From positions 372,001 through 436,000 of the forward strand of contig WGNI01000001.1 in the NCBI GenBank assembly GCA_016124655.1: 64,000 nt of DNA, read 5' to 3'. Positions 1 to 8,479 of the stretch are shown here, one piece after another; the stretch's first letter is position 1, and the number at the start of each line of letters is the position of its first letter. The notes beneath the pieces were generated by a model. It saw nothing but the letters and a program-made list of their open reading frames with translations. It was not told where the DNA came from and did not search any database. The position numbers and the translations under genes are program-made. Source of the DNA: Alphaproteobacteria bacterium (GTDB taxonomy: Bacteria; Pseudomonadota; Alphaproteobacteria; Caulobacterales; Aquidulcibacteraceae).

Positions 1-941
1 CGCTTCATCTCCGCGCGCCGCGGGGGCGCGACCTTTGATTTCTCGGGCAGCACCGGACCGGGCGTCTTGCGCAGCAACGCCGTGCATTGCTGGATGATCT
101 TCGTACTCTCCTTCATTTCCTCCATGCGGCAAAGATAGCGATCCCAGCAATCGCCGTTCTTGCCGACCGGGATCTTGAATTCGAGCTCGTCATAGATTTC
201 GTAGGGCTGCGCGCGGCGCAAATCCCATGCGAGGCCTGAGCCGCGCACCATGACGCCGGAAAAGCCCCATTTGAAGCAATCTTCCTGAGTGACGATGCCG
301 ATATCGACATTGCGCTGCTTGAAGATGCGGTTGTCGGTGATGAGGCCTTCGATGTCGTCCATCACCTTGGGAAAGTGGCGGCAGAATTCGTCGATGTCGT
401 CGATCAGCTGGGGCGTGATGTCCTGGTGCACGCCGCCCGGCCGGAAATAGGCCGCGTGCATGCGCGAGCCGGAGGCGCGCTCGTAGAACACCATCAGCTT
501 TTCGCGTTCTTCGAAGCCCCAGGTGATGGGCGTGAGCGCGCCCACATCCATCGCCTGGGTGGTGATGTTCATGATGTGATTGAGGAGACGGCCGATCTCG
601 TTGAACAGGACGCGGATGATTTTCGCGCGACGCGGGACTTCCACGCCCGCGAGCTTTTCGATCGCCAGGCAGAAGGCGTGTTCCTGGTTCATCGGCGCGA
701 CATAGTCGAGCCGATCGAAGTACGGCATCGCCTGGAGGTAGGTCTTGTACTCGATCAGCTTTTCGGTGCCGCGATGGAGCAGCCCGATGTGCGGATCGAC
801 GCGCTCGACGACCTCGCCGTCCATCTCCAGCACAAGGCGCAACACACCGTGGGCGGCCGGATGCTGCGGGCCGAAATTGATGGTGAAGGTGCGCTTGTCT
901 TCAAGCTCCGCCGGGGACGGCGCAGTCAGATTGTCAGCCAT
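1..941 (-). CDS. nuoD: NADH-quinone oxidoreductase subunit D (partial, 3' end outside window)
   Basis: This is the 49-kDa-type subunit of the peripheral arm of complex I, which helps form the quinone site. The visible 313 codons read without a break as Nuo[11 protein letters not shown] start, then [25 protein letters not shown] and the [15 protein letters not shown] region, all family hallmarks. The start ATG (939-941) overlaps the nuoC stop in a TAATG junction, which fixes the start and implies translational coupling. NuoC and NuoD are separate proteins, not the NuoCD fusion of enterobacteria. The C-terminal part and the later nuo genes lie beyond position 1. Confidence 0.97.
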   Translation of the reverse strand, partial: MADNLTAPSPAELEDKRTFTINFGPQHPAAHGVLRLVLEMDGEVVERVDPHIGLLHRGTEKLIEYKTYLQAMPYFDRLDYVAPMNQEHAFCLAIEKLAGVEVPRRAKIIRVLFNEIGRLLNHIMNITTQAMDVGALTPITWGFEEREKLMVFYERASGSRMHAAYFRPGGVHQDITPQLIDDIDEFCRHFPKVMDDIEGLITDNRIFKQRNVDIGIVTQEDCFKWGFSGVMVRGSGLAWDLRRAQPYEIYDELEFKIPVGKNGDCWDRYLCRMEEMKESTKIIQQCTALLRKTPGPVLPEKSKVAPPRRAEMK

Positions 942-1537
942 TAGGATTTCGCCTTCTCGTCGCCGGGCAGAGTCATGCCTTCCCAGGGGCTGAGGAAATC
1001 GAAATTGCGGTAGGCCTGCGTGAGCTTCACCGGCTCATAGACGACGCGTTGCTGCTCGGGGTCGTAGCGCACCTCGACATGGCCGGTGAGCGGGAATTCC
1101 TTGCGGAGCGGAAAACCTTCGAAGCCATAATCGGTCAACAGGCGGCGCAGATCGGGATGCCCTGAAAACAGTATGCCGTACATGTCGAACGCCTCGCGTT
1201 CGTACCAATCCGCGCACGGGTGCACGCCGGTGATCGAGGGCACGGGCGTTTCGTCGTCAGCCTGCACCTTCACGCGCACGCGCATATTCTTGCGCATCGA
1301 CAGGAGGTGATAGACCACGTCGAAGCGCTTGGGCGCCCGATCGGGGAAATCAACGCCGCAGATATCGATCAAAGTCGTCATCTGCATGCGACGATCGTCG
1401 CGCAGGAAGGTGATGACTTGCACGATGTCGCTTGCTTCAGCGTGCAGCGTGAGTTCGCCGTGCGTCACCGTGTAGGACACGATCGCGCGGCCGAGCGCGG
1501 AGGCGATGTGGGCGCCATGATCGTCGAGCGCGCTCAT
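941..1537 (-). CDS. nuoC: NADH-quinone oxidoreductase subunit C
   Basis: This is the 30-kDa-type subunit of complex I, 198 aa, a normal length for the unfused alphaproteobacterial form. The diagnostic stretch is [20 protein letters not shown], followed by [20 protein letters not shown] near residues 130-170. The ATG at 1537 overlaps the nuoB stop as ATGA, so I chose it over the much longer open frame that runs upstream inside nuoB. The protein acts on the cytoplasmic arm at the membrane and is cotranscribed with nuoA, nuoB and nuoD. Confidence 0.97.
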   Translation of the reverse strand: MSALDDHGAHIASALGRAIVSYTVTHGELTLHAEASDIVQVITFLRDDRRMQMTTLIDICGVDFPDRAPKRFDVVYHLLSMRKNMRVRVKVQADDETPVPSITGVHPCADWYEREAFDMYGILFSGHPDLRRLLTDYGFEGFPLRKEFPLTGHVEVRYDPEQQRVVYEPVKLTQAYRNFDFLSPWEGMTLPGDEKAKS

Positions 1538-2094
1538 CGGTCGATATTTCCCTCGCGGCGGATTTTCCGCTGTAGCTGCAGGATGCCATAGACCAGCGCC
1601 TCCGCCGTCGGCGGGCAGCCGGGAATATAGACGTCGACCGGCACGATGCGGTCGCAGCCGCGCACGACGGCATAGGAATAGTGATAGTAGCCGCCGCCAT
1701 TGGCGCATGATCCCATCGAGATCACGTAGCGCGGCTGGGGCATCTGGTCGTAAACCTTGCGCAGCGCCGGCGCCATTTTGTTGGTCAGCGTTCCAGCGAC
1801 GATCATGAGATCGGATTGGCGCGGCGAACCGCGCGGCGCGGCGCCGAAGCGCTCCAGGTCGTAGCGCGGATTGCCCGCGTGCATCATTTCCACCGCGCAG
1901 CACGCCAAGCCGAACGTCATCCACATCAGCGAGCCGGTGCGGGCCCAGGTGATGACGTCGTCCACTGCGGCCACAAGGAAGCCCTTGTCCGCCAATTCGC
2001 CGGAGAGACCCGTGAAGAACGGATCGTCCTCCTTGACCGGATAGCCGCCCTCGACGCCCGCGCGCGCCGCTGCGCCGGCTGGGGTCACTCCCAT
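1534..2094 (-). CDS. nuoB: NADH-quinone oxidoreductase subunit B
   Basis: NuoB (PSST) carries iron-sulfur cluster N2, the last electron carrier before quinone. Its cysteines are visible: the CC pair in [11 protein letters not shown], the one in [10 protein letters not shown] and the one in [12 protein letters not shown] start it at the ATG at 2094 ([10 protein letters not shown]), giving 186 aa, because AAGGGAG sits 7 nt upstream. An in-frame ATG at 2115 would add seven residues and lacks a comparable site. The gene overlaps the end of nuoA by 10 bp and the start of nuoC by 4 bp. Confidence 0.96.
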   Translation of the reverse strand: MGVTPAGAAARAGVEGGYPVKEDDPFFTGLSGELADKGFLVAAVDDVITWARTGSLMWMTFGLACCAVEMMHAGNPRYDLERFGAAPRGSPRQSDLMIVAGTLTNKMAPALRKVYDQMPQPRYVISMGSCANGGGYYHYSYAVVRGCDRIVPVDVYIPGCPPTAEALVYGILQLQRKIRREGNIDR

Positions 2095-2450
2095 TCCAGC
2101 GCTCCCTTCTTCCACTCGTAGATAAAGCCCACCGTCAGCACGCCCAAGAACGCCGTCATCGACCAGAATCCGAATGGGCCAAGATCGTCCAGCGCCAGCG
2201 CCCAGGGAAACAGGAACGCGACTTCGAGATCGAAAATGATGAAGAGGATCGAGACGAGATAGAATCGGACGTCAAACTTCATGCGCGCGTCGTCGAACGC
2301 GTTGAAGCCGCATTCATAGGCGGACAGCTTCTCCTTGTCGGGCGCCTTCGGCGCTGCGACCCAGGCTGCGATGATGAACCCAGCGCCCATGGCGCCGGCG
2401 ATCGCCAGGAAAAAGACGATCGGAAGGTAATCCGCCAAATTCAAAGGCAT
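2085..2450 (-). CDS. nuoA: NADH-quinone oxidoreductase subunit A
   Basis: This is a small membrane subunit of complex I, 121 aa. It has three hydrophobic helices (about residues 8-30, 65-85 and 95-112). The conserved loop [20 protein letters not shown] contains the quinone-site-associated cysteine of ND3-type proteins. It is the first gene of the nuo operon and has an AGGAG 11 nt before the ATG. A 121-bp gap with strong palindromes (2486-2521) separates it from the cyclase gene, which lies upstream on the same strand. Confidence 0.97.
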   Translation of the reverse strand: MPLNLADYLPIVFFLAIAGAMGAGFIIAAWVAAPKAPDKEKLSAYECGFNAFDDARMKFDVRFYLVSILFIIFDLEVAFLFPWALALDDLGPFGFWSMTAFLGVLTVGFIYEWKKGALEWE

Positions 2451-2485
2451 GCGCGATGCGACTCCTAGAGACGCCGCGCAGCTTA

Positions 2486-2521
2486 GCGAAATGCGCGGCG
2501 CATTTCGCCCGGACCGGGCGA
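2486..2521. repeat. two overlapping odd-centred palindromes upstream of nuoA
   Basis: Positions 2486-2508 form a perfect palindrome with 11-bp arms (GCGAAATGCGC and GCGCATTTCGC) around one base. Positions 2505-2521 form a second one with 8-bp arms (TCGCCCGG and CCGGGCGA) around one base. They share TCGC at 2505-2508, so as RNA this element could pair with GCGA on either side. The position, between the cyclase stop and the nuoA start, fits an operator, a processing site or an attenuator-like hairpin pair. The function is not shown by sequence. Confidence 0.75.
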
Positions 2522-2571
2522 CGCAGCGCGCGGACGCTAGTCGCAGCCTCCCGGCAACGCAACTCGGCTTG

Positions 2572-4644
2572 TCACGCGCCCTCGCGGCATGCGGAGGGCG
2601 CAGCGCGGCAGAAAAACGGAGGGGTTCCGGCGGCGCGCCAGTATTCGGTCAGCCCGCCCTCGCGCATCAGCTCAAAATAGCGGGGGTCGCGGGTCAGAAA
2701 CGCCACAGGCTGGGCGGCGGCAAGGTCGGCGCGGAAAATCAGCCTCTGGAATGGATCATCAGATTCGGCCGCGGCTGCCGCCGCCTGCGCCGTCGCAAAA
2801 GCTTCGTCCGGCGCGCCCAGCAGCGCCAGCATCAGAACGGCGTCTTCTGCGCGGGCGGGCTGTGCTGCGGCATGCTCACGCCATGCCGCGCGCGCCGCTG
2901 CGAGTTGCGCTGGCCGTCTGCTCGCGAGGGCTTGCAGCGTCGCCGTCCAACGCGCCAGCGTTCCTGGATCCATGTCCGGACGATCCGGCGAGTCCAGCAG
3001 CGCCCGCGCCGCCACAATGTCCCGATCGAAGAGCGCAAACAGAAGCTGAGTGTTCCACGCCTCCGCCGGATGCGCGGCGCCGGCCTCCGTCAACAAGGTC
3101 CGCGCCCGGGCGCGACCGCCGACAGCCTCCAGCGTCCAGATCAAGGCGATCTGCGCGTTGAGCGGATCAAGCGCGCGGGCGCGCTCCAAATCCGCCATCG
3201 CCAGATCGAGATAGCCTATGTCGCTCAAGAGCACGCCGCGGGCGCGCAGCACATTGGCGTCGCTCGGGGCGGCCGCCACCGCGCGGTCCAGGAGCGCGCG
3301 CGCCTCGGCCCAATGTCCCGGCGGCTCCAGCCCCGCCAGCACGGCCAGGGCGTAGCCGTCGCGCGGATCGAGCGCGAGGGCGCGCTCGGCGCTGGCGCGG
3401 GATTGCGCGCGCATGTCTGCGGCCGCGGATGCGTCCGGGTCAGGCCCGCGCAGCAGGTGTCCCGCCCGGATCAGCTGCGCGCCCGCCAGCTCCGACCAGC
3501 CCCGGGCGAAGGCTGGCGCGGTCTCAGTGACCTGTCTCAGGACGCCGATGGCAAACGCCACCTGCGCGGGCTGACGCGTTTGGCGCGCGGCGCGCCCTTC
3601 CAGGAACAGGGCGTAGGCGTCTGCGGGCAAATCCGCGCCCTGGGCGGTTTGCGGCGCGACCACCCCTGATACTGCCCCGAGAACCGCTTGCGCGATCTGA
3701 CGCTGAAGCGCGGACGCGTGCGCATCCGGCGTTTCAAACCGTTCCGCCCACAGCGTGCGATTGGATCGCGCGTCCACAAAGTGAGCGTCGACCCGCCACT
3801 GGCCCGCCTCCTCCCGCACCACGCCATCGAGGACAAAGCGCGCGCCGAGGCGCTGGGCGGCCTCGCGCGGATCGAGGCCGGCGAGTTCAAAGCTCGAAGC
3901 GCGAGACGCCACGCCGATGCTCGGTTCGCGCGCCAAGGTCATGATGATGTCGTCGGCCACGCCTTCGGCCATGCGACGTCCCTCCGCCGTGTCCGCGGCG
4001 TCGAACGGAAGAACCGCGATCATTGGCGTCTGGTCGCGTGGCGCGCCGGCCCAGAAAAGAAGCGCGGCCAAGCCTGCGGCTGCGGCGATTCCCATCGCCG
4101 CGCGCCAAGGGCGCCGCATCGCCAGCCGGATGCGCCCCAGCGGCCCCAACTGCCGCGCGAGGACGAACACATCGATCGTGGTGCGCATCTTATCGAGGTG
4201 CACCGGCCCGTGCGGCACAAAGAGGCGCGCAAGCCTCCGGCTCAGGGGCGCCCGGAACGCCTCGGACGCGAGCAGACCGCGCGGCTCCGCCATGTCCATC
4301 AGGCGGGCGGAGACATTCACGCCATGGCCCAAGAGGTCGCCAGTGGGCGTGGGCAGCACCTCGCCCAGATCGGCGCCGATGCGCAGGCTCGGCCCGTCCT
4401 CCAGGGCGCGCAGCAGCGCCACGCAGAAGGCGAAGGCGTCGCGGCTCTTGGAGAATTCGATCATGAAGCCGTCGCCGGCGGTGTTGAAGAGACGCCCGTC
4501 GTGGCGCGCGGCGCAGGCTTCGATCGCCGCGCGGACCGTATCCACGGCGGATGCCGCCGCGTCAGCGTCACGCTCGGTGAGCGCGGAGTATCCCACGATA
4601 TCCGCTGCAACGATCGCCGCGAGCCGCCTTTCCCGCCTGGACAT
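2572..4644 (-). CDS. class III adenylate/guanylate cyclase with TPR domain
   Basis: This predicted membrane nucleotide cyclase is 690 aa. The N-terminal cyclase domain (about 8-165) has both metal-binding aspartates, D15 in AADIVGYS and D58 in TAGDGF, and the N110...R114 pair in NVSARL, so it is probably active. One transmembrane helix lies at about 183-200. It is followed by a TolB/FlgO-like segment ([11 protein letters not shown], about 209-330) and TPR-like helical repeats to the C terminus. The start at 4644 is supported by GGGAGG upstream; an in-frame ATG 60 bp further upstream is less likely. This architecture is common in Rhizobiales-type genomes. Its signal is unknown. Confidence 0.9.
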   Translation of the reverse strand: MSRRERRLAAIVAADIVGYSALTERDADAAASAVDTVRAAIEACAARHDGRLFNTAGDGFMIEFSKSRDAFAFCVALLRALEDGPSLRIGADLGEVLPTPTGDLLGHGVNVSARLMDMAEPRGLLASEAFRAPLSRRLARLFVPHGPVHLDKMRTTIDVFVLARQLGPLGRIRLAMRRPWRAAMGIAAAAGLAALLFWAGAPRDQTPMIAVLPFDAADTAEGRRMAEGVADDIIMTLAREPSIGVASRASSFELAGLDPREAAQRLGARFVLDGVVREEAGQWRVDAHFVDARSNRTLWAERFETPDAHASALQRQIAQAVLGAVSGVVAPQTAQGADLPADAYALFLEGRAARQTRQPAQVAFAIGVLRQVTETAPAFARGWSELAGAQLIRAGHLLRGPDPDASAAADMRAQSRASAERALALDPRDGYALAVLAGLEPPGHWAEARALLDRAVAAAPSDANVLRARGVLLSDIGYLDLAMADLERARALDPLNAQIALIWTLEAVGGRARARTLLTEAGAAHPAEAWNTQLLFALFDRDIVAARALLDSPDRPDMDPGTLARWTATLQALASRRPAQLAAARAAWREHAAAQPARAEDAVLMLALLGAPDEAFATAQAAAAAAESDDPFQRLIFRADLAAAQPVAFLTRDPRYFELMREGGLTEYWRAAGTPPFFCRAAPSACREGA

Positions 4645-4652
4645 GTCCGCCG

Positions 4653-4712
4653 CCTCCCATTTGCGGCGCGCAGTTGATAGCATGGGCCAACGCGGCAAGA
4701 GCAAATGGGAGG
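4653..4712. promoter_or_regulatory. perfect 12-bp inverted repeat spanning both divergent ribosome-binding sites
   Basis: CCTCCCATTTGC (4653-4664) and its exact reverse complement GCAAATGGGAGG (4701-4712) flank 36 bp. Read toward each gene, each arm supplies the GGGAGG Shine-Dalgarno site, of the cyclase (start 4644) on one side and the alcohol dehydrogenase (start 4719) on the other. The whole divergent gap is only 74 bp, so promoters and any operator must lie within or beside the arms. The site may bind one dimeric regulator for both genes, or reflect duplication of a leader. Confidence 0.8.
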
Positions 4713-4718
4713 TCGGTT

Positions 4719-5798
4719 ATGCGGGCGGCAGTGCGGCGCGGGCGCGCTTTATTCTGTGAAGAGATCCAGGACCCCCCGCTCGGGGCCGGCCAGGTGCGGG
4801 TCAAGACGTTGGCGTGCGGCATCTGCGGGTCGGATTTGCACGCGCTGCACTATTTCGACCGGATGGCGGAGATGTCGCGGCGGACGTCCGGATCAAGTTC
4901 GTTCGATCCGAACAAGGATTGCGTGTTCGGCCATGAGTTCAGCGCCGAGATCCTCGAATTCGGGCCCGCCACCGAAGGCAAGCTGAAATCCGGGACACGC
5001 GTGGTTTCTGTCCCCTCCGCCACGAACGCCGCAGGCGGGCTCGAGATCGTGGGCTATTCCAATCTGCTGCCCGGCGGCTTCGCCGAGCGCATGGTGCTGA
5101 ATGAAGCCCTGCTCGTGGAAGTGCCGAATGGGTTGGCCTCTCATGTCGCGGCGTTGACCGAGCCCTTCGCGGTGGGCGCGCACGCCGTCGCAAAAGCGCA
5201 CGCGGAGCCGGGCTCGCCGTGTCTGGTGGTCGGGTGCGGTCCCGTTGGGCTTGCGGTGATCGCCGCGCTGAAGGCGCGCGGGCATGGGCCGGTGATCGCC
5301 GCCGATTTTTCCCCGCGGCGGCGCGCGGCAGCAGAAGCGATGGGCGCGGATGTCATTGTCGATCCCGCGAAGGAAAACCCGCACGGTCAGTGGGCGGTGT
5401 TCAGTGTCCCGGCCACGATGTTTCAGGCGCGGATGATGAATGCCGCAGGCCAGCCGACAAAGCGCCCCATTATCTTTGAATGCGTCGGCGCGCCTGGCGT
5501 GCTGCAGAGCATCCTCGACGGCGCGCCCGTCGGCGCGAAGATCGTCGTCGCCGGCGTGTGCATGGAGACCGACTCGTTTGAACCGTTTCTCGCCATCAAC
5601 AAGGAATTGGAGATGACGTTCGTGCTCGCCTACTCTGGCGAAGAGTTCGCCGCCACGCTGCACGACATCGCCGAGGGCCGCATCAATGCGGAAGCGCTGA
5701 TCACATCGCGCGTCGGTCTCAATGAAGTGCCGCAAGCGTTCGAGCGGCTCGCCAATCCCGAAGCGGACGTGAAAATCCTCGTGGAGCCGTGGCGCTAA
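4719..5798 (+). CDS. zinc-binding alcohol dehydrogenase family protein
   Basis: This medium-chain NAD(P)-dependent dehydrogenase is 359 aa. Catalytic zinc ligands are visible as C36 in CGICGSDLH, H72 in GHE and E148 in TEPF. The nucleotide-binding GCGPVG motif is at 172-177. The four-cysteine structural zinc loop of classical alcohol dehydrogenases is absent; the lobe at 60-110 has only one cysteine. I start at 4719 because GGGAGG lies at 4707-4712; an earlier ATG at 4674 would read through that site. The substrate cannot be named. It is divergent from the cyclase gene and ends 3 bp from the convergent LLM gene. Confidence 0.92.
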   Translation: MRAAVRRGRALFCEEIQDPPLGAGQVRVKTLACGICGSDLHALHYFDRMAEMSRRTSGSSSFDPNKDCVFGHEFSAEILEFGPATEGKLKSGTRVVSVPSATNAAGGLEIVGYSNLLPGGFAERMVLNEALLVEVPNGLASHVAALTEPFAVGAHAVAKAHAEPGSPCLVVGCGPVGLAVIAALKARGHGPVIAADFSPRRRAAAEAMGADVIVDPAKENPHGQWAVFSVPATMFQARMMNAAGQPTKRPIIFECVGAPGVLQSILDGAPVGAKIVVAGVCMETDSFEPFLAINKELEMTFVLAYSGEEFAATLHDIAEGRINAEALITSRVGLNEVPQAFERLANPEADVKILVEPWR

Positions 5799-5801
5799 GG
5801 C

Positions 5802-7010
5802 TTATTCAGCGTTGTGCTTTGCGCCCATCGCGGCGAGAATTTCTGGCCCGATGTTGTCCGTCCCTTTCTCGCTGATGTGCGCACGGATACGCGCGCCCAC
5901 CGCGACCTGAGCCTGCCCCATAAAGGTGGGCCGATTTTCGCGCGTCCAATGGAGCGAGGCCTCGCGATTTTCGTTCGATCCCTGGAATTTCGGAAAGACA
6001 TAGCGCGCCATGAGTTCATAGGATTGCTGTGTTTCCCGCCAATCGGCCCAATTGTGCGCCATGAGCAAGAACGCGCCGAACCCTCCGGATTGTTGCTGCA
6101 GGCGCTCGATCTGCGCCACCGCGTCGTCTGGCGTGCCGATCACGGCAAGGCCGGTCTCGATCATGCGATCGATGGGGTCGCCCCCGTCTTCGGCCGCCAA
6201 AGGCAGCGCTGCGATCTCGCGGAAATAATAGAGCCAATGCTCCAGCCCGAAGCGAACGTCCGCGCGCGCCTTTTCTCGCGTTTCCGCGATGTGGACCGGT
6301 CCGACAAGGCGCCATGCAGAGCGATCCATGGCCTGCCCGCTGGATTGGGCCATGTCTTCGGCGATGGCCCAGTTCGACGCGAGCGCGTTGAAGCCGCCCG
6401 CTGAGGTCGCGCCGATGGAGAGCATGCCCAGCCCTTGCTTACCGGCCGCGCGCGCGCCGGTGGGCGAGACCTGGCTCGCCACCGCGATTTCGACGTGCGG
6501 GCGCGTGTATGGCGTCATTTGCAGGCGCGCCTCGCGGAGCACGAACCAGTCGCTTTCGTGGGAGACCGTTTCTCCGCGCAGCAAGGGGACGAGCACATCA
6601 AGCGCTTCGTCCATTCGGTCGCGCTGTTTCTCGACGGGAATGCCCATCATGAACGCATCCGACGGCAGCGCGCCGGGACCGACGCCGAGCATCACGCGCC
6701 CGCGGGTGATGTGGTCGAGTTGGTTGATGCGATCGGCCAGCATTAAAGGATGATGGTATGGCAACGACGAGACGCCGGTGCCCAGTTTGATGCGCCGGGT
6801 GCGCTCGGCCACGGTGGCGATGAACAATTCCGGGCTGGCGATCAGCTCGTAGCCGGCGGAGTGATGCTCGCCGATCCAGGCTTCGTCGTAGCCGAGCTTG
6901 TCCATCAGGACGACAAGGTCGAGATCGCGTTCGATCGCCAGCGTGGGATTGTCGCGCAAGGGGTGGAACGGCGCAATGAATGCGCCGAAGCGAAGTTTCT
7001 GCGTTGTCAT
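5802..7010 (-). CDS. LLM class flavin-dependent oxidoreductase
   Basis: This is a luciferase-like monooxygenase, 402 aa, with the TIM-barrel signature of the family. Segments typical of F420/FMN-dependent members are DEAWIGEHHSAGYE, LGTGVSSLPYHHP, GRVMLGVGPGALPSD and IGTPDDAVAQIERL. The start at 7010 (MTTQKLRFGAF) has AGGGTGA upstream; the open frame extends 46 codons further without family similarity. It lies 10 bp downstream of an MFS transporter gene, so the pair is probably one operon that imports or exports a compound and oxidises it. The substrate is unknown. Confidence 0.92.
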   Translation of the reverse strand: MTTQKLRFGAFIAPFHPLRDNPTLAIERDLDLVVLMDKLGYDEAWIGEHHSAGYELIASPELFIATVAERTRRIKLGTGVSSLPYHHPLMLADRINQLDHITRGRVMLGVGPGALPSDAFMMGIPVEKQRDRMDEALDVLVPLLRGETVSHESDWFVLREARLQMTPYTRPHVEIAVASQVSPTGARAAGKQGLGMLSIGATSAGGFNALASNWAIAEDMAQSSGQAMDRSAWRLVGPVHIAETREKARADVRFGLEHWLYYFREIAALPLAAEDGGDPIDRMIETGLAVIGTPDDAVAQIERLQQQSGGFGAFLLMAHNWADWRETQQSYELMARYVFPKFQGSNENREASLHWTRENRPTFMGQAQVAVGARIRAHISEKGTDNIGPEILAAMGAKHNAE

Positions 7011-7020
7011 ACGATCACCC

Positions 7021-8295
7021 TCATGCGGCCGCGGGCGCCGGCGCCGGTCGCAATCGCCCAGCAAAGAAAAAGCACGGTATCGCCAGCATGGACAGGCATG
7101 TGAAGGAGAAGAGCGTCCAGGTGTACGGATTGGCGATGTCGCGCGCAATCAAGGCGTCAACCATGATGCCCGACCCCGTGATGCCGACGCCCAGTCCAAC
7201 GACGTTCGACACCAGAATGAGAAACGCGACGAGCGTGGCGCGGACCTGCGGAGGCGCCAGCTCCTGCACAGTGGCGAAGGCCGGCCCATAAAACGCTCCG
7301 AGCTGAAAATAGCCGCAGGCGATGCCGGCCCAAAACCAAACTGAGTCCGGCGGCGCCAGCCGATAGGCGAGGTTGATTGGGGCAAGCGCGATCATCAACC
7401 AGCATAGAAAGACGGCGCGCGACTGGCCCGTGCGCTTCAGCCATGCATCGCCGACCAAGCCGCCGAAGAGATTGCCCGCCACGCCGAAGACGCACGCGAT
7501 CAAGCCAGTCATGCGAGCGATTTCGCCCCGCTCAAAGCCCCGCTCGGCGACGTACCACAATTGATCGAAGGCGGCTGCACCGAGGATGAAATGCATCACG
7601 ACGGCGCCGGTCATGGTGAGAAACAAGGCCGGGGTTTGGGCGGTGATCGCAGCGCCCTGACGGATGATGGCGATCAGCGACGGCCGCGCGCCATCCGGGG
7701 CATGGGTCTTCCGTTTGTCGGGAACAAACAGCATGATCAGCGCGAGCACTGCGCCAATTCCGCCCAGAAGATAGAAGCACATGCGCCAGCCGATGGCGGG
7801 GCCGAGATACCCGGCTATGAGGAGGCTTACGCCGACGCCGATCGGCACGCCCATATAATATGCGCCAGATGCAAACCCGAGTTGGCGCGCAGGGAAGCGA
7901 TCGGCAAGCATCGACATCGATGTCGGCGTCAGCGCGCTTTCACCCACGCCGATGAAAATGCGCGGCAGCGCGAGCTGCACGAAATTGCGCGCCATGCCCG
8001 ATGCGGCGGTCAACAGGCTCCACAGCATCAGCGCGCCGGCGATAAGCCGCGGACGATGAACCGTATCGGCCAGCGCGCCCATGAACAGGCCTGCGGCGGC
8101 GTAGAACATGATGAAGACCAGGCCCGTGAGCAGGCCAAACTCGGTGTTCGTGAGATTGAGGTCTGGCTTGATGAAGTTCGCGAAGCTCGCAAGCAATTGC
8201 CGGTCGACGAAATTCATCACGTTGAGCAGCGTGAGGAACGCCAGCAGCGCGTAGCCGCCAGCGCCGGCCCGTTCGCCTTCCGCGGGCGTGGTCAT
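7021..8295 (-). CDS. MFS transporter (spinster-like)
   Basis: This 424-aa integral membrane protein has about 12 hydrophobic helices, opening with LLAFLTLLNVMNFVDRQLLA. The MFS loop motif appears as GALADTVHRPRLIAG after helix 2, and GVGESALTPTSMSML is the pattern seen in spinster/Spns-type members of alphaproteobacteria. GGGGAG upstream supports the ATG at 8295. It is the upstream partner of the LLM oxidoreductase and divergent from the EF-G-like gene across a 184-bp gap. The direction and cargo of transport cannot be read from sequence. Confidence 0.92.
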   Translation of the reverse strand: MTTPAEGERAGAGGYALLAFLTLLNVMNFVDRQLLASFANFIKPDLNLTNTEFGLLTGLVFIMFYAAAGLFMGALADTVHRPRLIAGALMLWSLLTAASGMARNFVQLALPRIFIGVGESALTPTSMSMLADRFPARQLGFASGAYYMGVPIGVGVSLLIAGYLGPAIGWRMCFYLLGGIGAVLALIMLFVPDKRKTHAPDGARPSLIAIIRQGAAITAQTPALFLTMTGAVVMHFILGAAAFDQLWYVAERGFERGEIARMTGLIACVFGVAGNLFGGLVGDAWLKRTGQSRAVFLCWLMIALAPINLAYRLAPPDSVWFWAGIACGYFQLGAFYGPAFATVQELAPPQVRATLVAFLILVSNVVGLGVGITGSGIMVDALIARDIANPYTWTLFSFTCLSMLAIPCFFFAGRLRPAPAPAAA

Positions 8296-8479
8296 GGCGT
8301 CTCCCCGGGGCAGTTTCTTGTTGGATGGAACTGTGGGCTGACGGGCGGCGCGCGGTCAAGCCGCCTACCCTTGCGGAACGGCTCTGTCCGGTGTCTCATG
8401 GCGGACGAAGAGCGCTTGCGCTTGACCAAAAAACCAGTCGCGGCGGGTCCGCGTCCCGTCGCGGCGCACGGAGGACCTC

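Noticed and set aside
2449-3669. Long plus-strand open frame (406 codons) opposite the cyclase gene
   Set aside because: It is rich in Arg, Ala and Gly with no family motif, and lies fully opposite a convincing cyclase/TPR protein. It is a GC-driven shadow frame.
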